Source: Planctomycetota bacterium (GTDB taxonomy: Bacteria > Planctomycetota > Planctomycetia > Pirellulales > Pirellulaceae). Taken from it: DNA of 7,768 nucleotides. Position numbers and translations under genes: made by a program. Within the stretch, counting starts at the first letter, position 1. Each line of letters opens with the position of its first letter. Under the pieces are notes generated by a model. It did not search any database and was not told where the DNA came from. It worked only from the letters and a program-made list of their open reading frames with translations. The DNA lies in the NCBI GenBank assembly GCA_026692885.1, contig JAPLNJ010000073.1:1-7768 (forward strand), written 5' to 3'. This document shows, piece after piece, positions 5,769 through 7,768 of this stretch.

Positions 5769-6056
5769 TTCGAAGTTGGCTGGTCCGACTTCGGTCGGCT
5801 CTTCAGGCTGATGCCCGATTTGTAGGCGGGTTCGGTCGAAGTGTACAAAGAAGGTTCTGCTTCAAGCAGGGGATCGGGATTGGCCGCAAGCAATCCGATC
5901 TTCATAGGGCAATTCGAGGTTGACTGGTCCGACTTCGGTCGGCTCTTCAGACTGATGCCTGATTTGTCACCGGGTTCGGTCGAAGTGTACAGAGAAGGTT
6001 TTGCTTCAAGCAACGGATCGAGGTTAGCCGCAAACAACTCGATCTTCGTAGGGGAA
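5769..6056 (+). repeat. Two tandem 144-bp repeats with conserved RNA-like hairpins
   Basis: Copy 1 is 5769-5912 and copy 2 is 5913-6056. They align without gaps with 19 differences (about 87% identity), mostly transitions. Each contains CCGAC-TTCG-GTCGG (5785-5798 and 5929-5942), a hairpin with the very stable C(UUCG)G tetraloop, unchanged in both. Each also contains a hairpin with a single bulged G near its end (5872-5900 and 6016-6044) in which two base pairs changed on both sides. Changes elsewhere turn pairs into G-U pairs on the plus strand (5774 and 5816 to their counterparts). The minus-strand frame is open through both copies, but only as the out-of-frame tail of a broken transposase; the plus frame has a TAG in copy 1 at 5823-5825. 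The array stops about 20 bp before the ISKra4 element. Confidence 0.9.
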
Positions 6057-6077
6057 TTCAGGAGGTTAGCTTGTTTG

Positions 6078-6098
6078 GGGCGCAACCGCCATGCCGCC
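6078..6098 (+). repeat. Left terminal inverted repeat of the ISKra4 element
   Basis: Begins GGGCGCAACC and ends in GCCATGCCGCC. The last 11 bases are identical to the other end read inward. The next bases, GTCAGGCGGC, complete a 6-bp hairpin GCCGCC/GGCGGC (6093-6098 and 6103-6108) across the transposase stop codon. Confidence 0.8.
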
Positions 6099-6099
6099 G

Positions 6100-7561
6100 T
6101 CAGGCGGCGGTTTGGTAGAGAGCCTCCTGTTCTCGCTGGATGCGGTATTCGACGAAGTCGTCCCACTCGCCGTTTAGGTAGAGTGCTCGTGTCTTGAGCA
6201 TCGCACGAGCTCCGGGCAAGGCGCCAGTGCATTCCCGTGCAATCCATGCGGTCCTTCACCAGGTTACGGCACGCGCCTTCCGCGATTCCACTTCCGATCG
6301 GGTAACCCTTCGAGAGATATTCGTCATATCGCATCCGATGGCGGTTATTGCTGAAGTAACCGATCGCGGACGTGACCGTCTCTTGGTTGTCTTTCGTCCA
6401 GCGATTTGCCTTCTCGGCCGCACGCCCCAAACGACGCCAACGATGGATTACCGCCTCGACTTTGCCTGTCAGTAAGTCGCGCAGCTGGTCGCTGACCCAC
6501 GCCTCCCGCCGCGATTTGTCGTTGGGCTTAACGACCTTCGAGACCTCACGGACGCGCTCCAGCGCATGGAACAGATCGAGGATCTCCACCGAACGGCCCA
6601 GCCACTCACGTTGCAGGTCCCATAACTTCTGCTCGCCATCCATCACACAGACCAACGTCTGCTGCCGATCGGGATCGCGAGTCTTTACGTCGATCGCCAT
6701 TTCGATAAACACGAATTCACTGCCGGACGTCCAACTCTCCTCCCCCGCCGCCGCCATCTCCGCCCATAACCGTTTGTCCTGCGGGCGAGGACGACGCGTG
6801 GCGGCTTGCTCGCGGAACAGTTCGTTCCAGACGTCCTGCGGCTCGCGCACGAACGGTGCCAGGGAATAGACCCCGCCGACATAAGCCCGCCGTGTCGAGC
6901 CCTTGCGCGTGCCCGCTTTCGGAGACGGGGCCGTGGTGCGGTCCGCGCGATGCATCGGCACGCTGGTGCCGTCGGACGTGGCCACCAGGATCGTCTCTTC
7001 CGGAGCCGCTGGCGGAGCCGGCTGTTGAAGGCGAAACGGCTCGGCATATTCCGCCATCCGCAGATTCATCTCCTCGGCCGTCTCCACACTGGCCGCGAAA
7101 CCCAGAATTGCCCCCAGCCCGTCCACGCCATCGGCAAACGTCTCCTTCACGCAGAGCCGCTGCTGCCAGTCTTCCATGACATACGAGTACTCGCCACGCG
7201 GCAGACCGAGCCGCTTGTCGGTCGGAACGTAATCGAGCTTCTTCTTCGGGCCCCTTGCGTAGACCCAACGGAGAATCGTAAACATCCCAAAAACCGAGCG
7301 ATACAGTTTCCCATGCGGTTTGTCACTGCGCTGGAGCGTACGACCACCGTGCGACACTTCCGCGCCCTCGTCCCCCAAGCCAGCGCCTGCCGCGAAGGCT
7401 TTCAGCAGCGTCAGACCGCACGCCAGTAGCTCGGCAAACACGCTTCTCTCAACTCGATCGATGCGTACTTGTTTTTGGGAGTAATCGAGGATGAGTTCTT
7501 TCAGAGCCTGAAATTGTGCTTGGGCCTTGAGCAACAGCTGTTCTTGCGTCACGATATCCAT
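6100..7561 (-). pseudogene. ISKra4-family transposase, disrupted by a 1-bp frameshift near its C terminus
   Basis: A DDE transposase whose frame is intact for 449 residues from the ATG at 7561 (GAGG lies 8 nt upstream). Candidate acidic catalytic residues are Asp197 in TSDGTSVPM, Asp308 in CVMDGEQ and Glu428 in GSGIAEGACRNLVKDRM, the last being the family's signature block, followed by GMHWRLA. At 6214-6216 the plus strand has three G where two restore the frame. Removing one gives GARAMLKTRALYLNGEWDDF and then VEYRIQREQEALYQTAA, ending at a TGA (6102-6100), 486 residues in all, the usual length and ending. Without the correction the frame runs on about 300 codons through unrelated DNA. The site (CCCGG) is not a classic slippery heptamer, so mutation or sequencing error is likelier than programmed shifting. 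A longer start at 7699 is in frame but has no family-like sequence. Confidence 0.88.
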
Positions 7562-7746
7562 CGGGAACCTCGCGTGTTGGGATTTCTCGCCAGTCTCAAA
7601 ACAGCAAGTTATTCTGCACGCGAGGCCCTTTCCGACGCCATAAGCTAGCGTCCGATCCGGACAAGAATCCTCCAAGACGTTACTTTTTCGTGCTAGCACG
7701 TCGGCTAACTACCGCGAAAAACCGCTGATTCTCCCGGGCGGCCTTT

Positions 7747-7767
7747 GGCGGCATGGCTGTCACGCCC
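7747..7767 (-). repeat. Right terminal inverted repeat of the ISKra4 element
   Basis: Read on the minus strand it begins GGGCGTGACA and ends GCCATGCCGCC, the mate of 6078-6098 with three mismatches. The window stops one base beyond it. Confidence 0.8.
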
Positions 7768-7768
7768 G

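Larger units (their letters stand above)
6078..7767 (-). mobile_element. ISKra4-family insertion sequence, complete between its terminal repeats (about 1.69 kb)
   Basis: The element is bounded by imperfect inverted repeats of 21 bp (6078-6098 and the complement of 7747-7767). These match at 18 of 21 positions, begin GGGCG and share the core GCCATGCCGCC. The single transposase gene reads leftward from 7561, with about 185 bp of leader between the right end and its start. That leader holds a perfect 12-bp palindrome CGTGCTAGCACG (7689-7700). The stop codon lies just inside the left repeat. The right flank is one base long, so a target duplication cannot be tested. The size and single-gene plan fit ISKra4; the precise subgroup is not assigned. 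Confidence 0.85.

Noticed and set aside
5769..6056. The 144-bp repeats as a protein repeat (48 codons per copy)
   Set aside because: 144 is divisible by 3 and the minus frame is open, but there is no start or independent gene. The plus frame has a TAG in copy 1, and the compensatory changes fit RNA pairing better than codon constraint.
5769..6056. CRISPR array
   Set aside because: There are two long head-to-tail copies with no spacers between them and no cas genes in the window.
5294..6213. C-terminal 300 residues of the long minus-strand frame that starts in the ISKra4 transposase
   Set aside because: The tail is read out of frame after a 1-bp insertion. The corrected frame gives the normal family C terminus and stop at 6100, and the tail merely translates the 144-bp repeats and structured region.

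Overview
The window reads as a piece of accessory, plasmid-type DNA from a GC-rich bacterium, most likely a member of the Planctomycetota. That assignment is an inference from the style of the replication initiator, the small conserved protein of the partition operon and the ISKra4-type insertion sequence. It rests on recognition by eye, not on a search.

Layout, left to right. (1) Positions 1-42 hold the first 14 codons of an IS21-family IstA transposase on the minus strand, with a textbook ribosome binding site. (2) Positions 43-1244 are largely gene-free. They hold a decayed fragment of an IS4/IS1634-like DDE transposase near 839-936 and a few short repeats. (3) Positions 1245-2654 form a three-gene minus-strand operon: parA (type Ib ParA ATPase), an overlapping gene for a ribbon-helix-helix partner, and a small conserved protein of unknown function. 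(4) Positions 2655-3035 separate the divergent parA and rep genes. This stretch holds dyad repeats, an iteron-like GGGAA cluster and an AT-richer CAACAAC/GTTGTTG block, and is the best candidate for the origin and control region. (5) Positions 3036-4505 encode a full-length RepA-type (RPA family) initiator. (6) Positions 4506-5768 have no credible protein gene but are dense with hairpins in the plus sense. (7) Positions 5769-6056 are two tandem 144-bp repeats. (8) Positions 6078-7767 are a complete ISKra4-family insertion sequence with matching terminal inverted repeats and a frameshifted transposase.

Rep should start replication at the upstream repeat region, and ParA with the RHH protein should segregate the replicon. 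The two flanking insertion sequences suggest the segment was shaped by transposition, and the window ends one base past an IS terminus.

The most interesting part is 4780-6056. It looks like a long structured non-coding RNA on the plus strand, with perfect 9-11 bp stems, a GCGA (GNRA) tetraloop and UUCG tetraloops. In the tandem repeat, one hairpin differs between copies by two pairs of compensatory changes, which is direct evidence that the base pairing has been selected.
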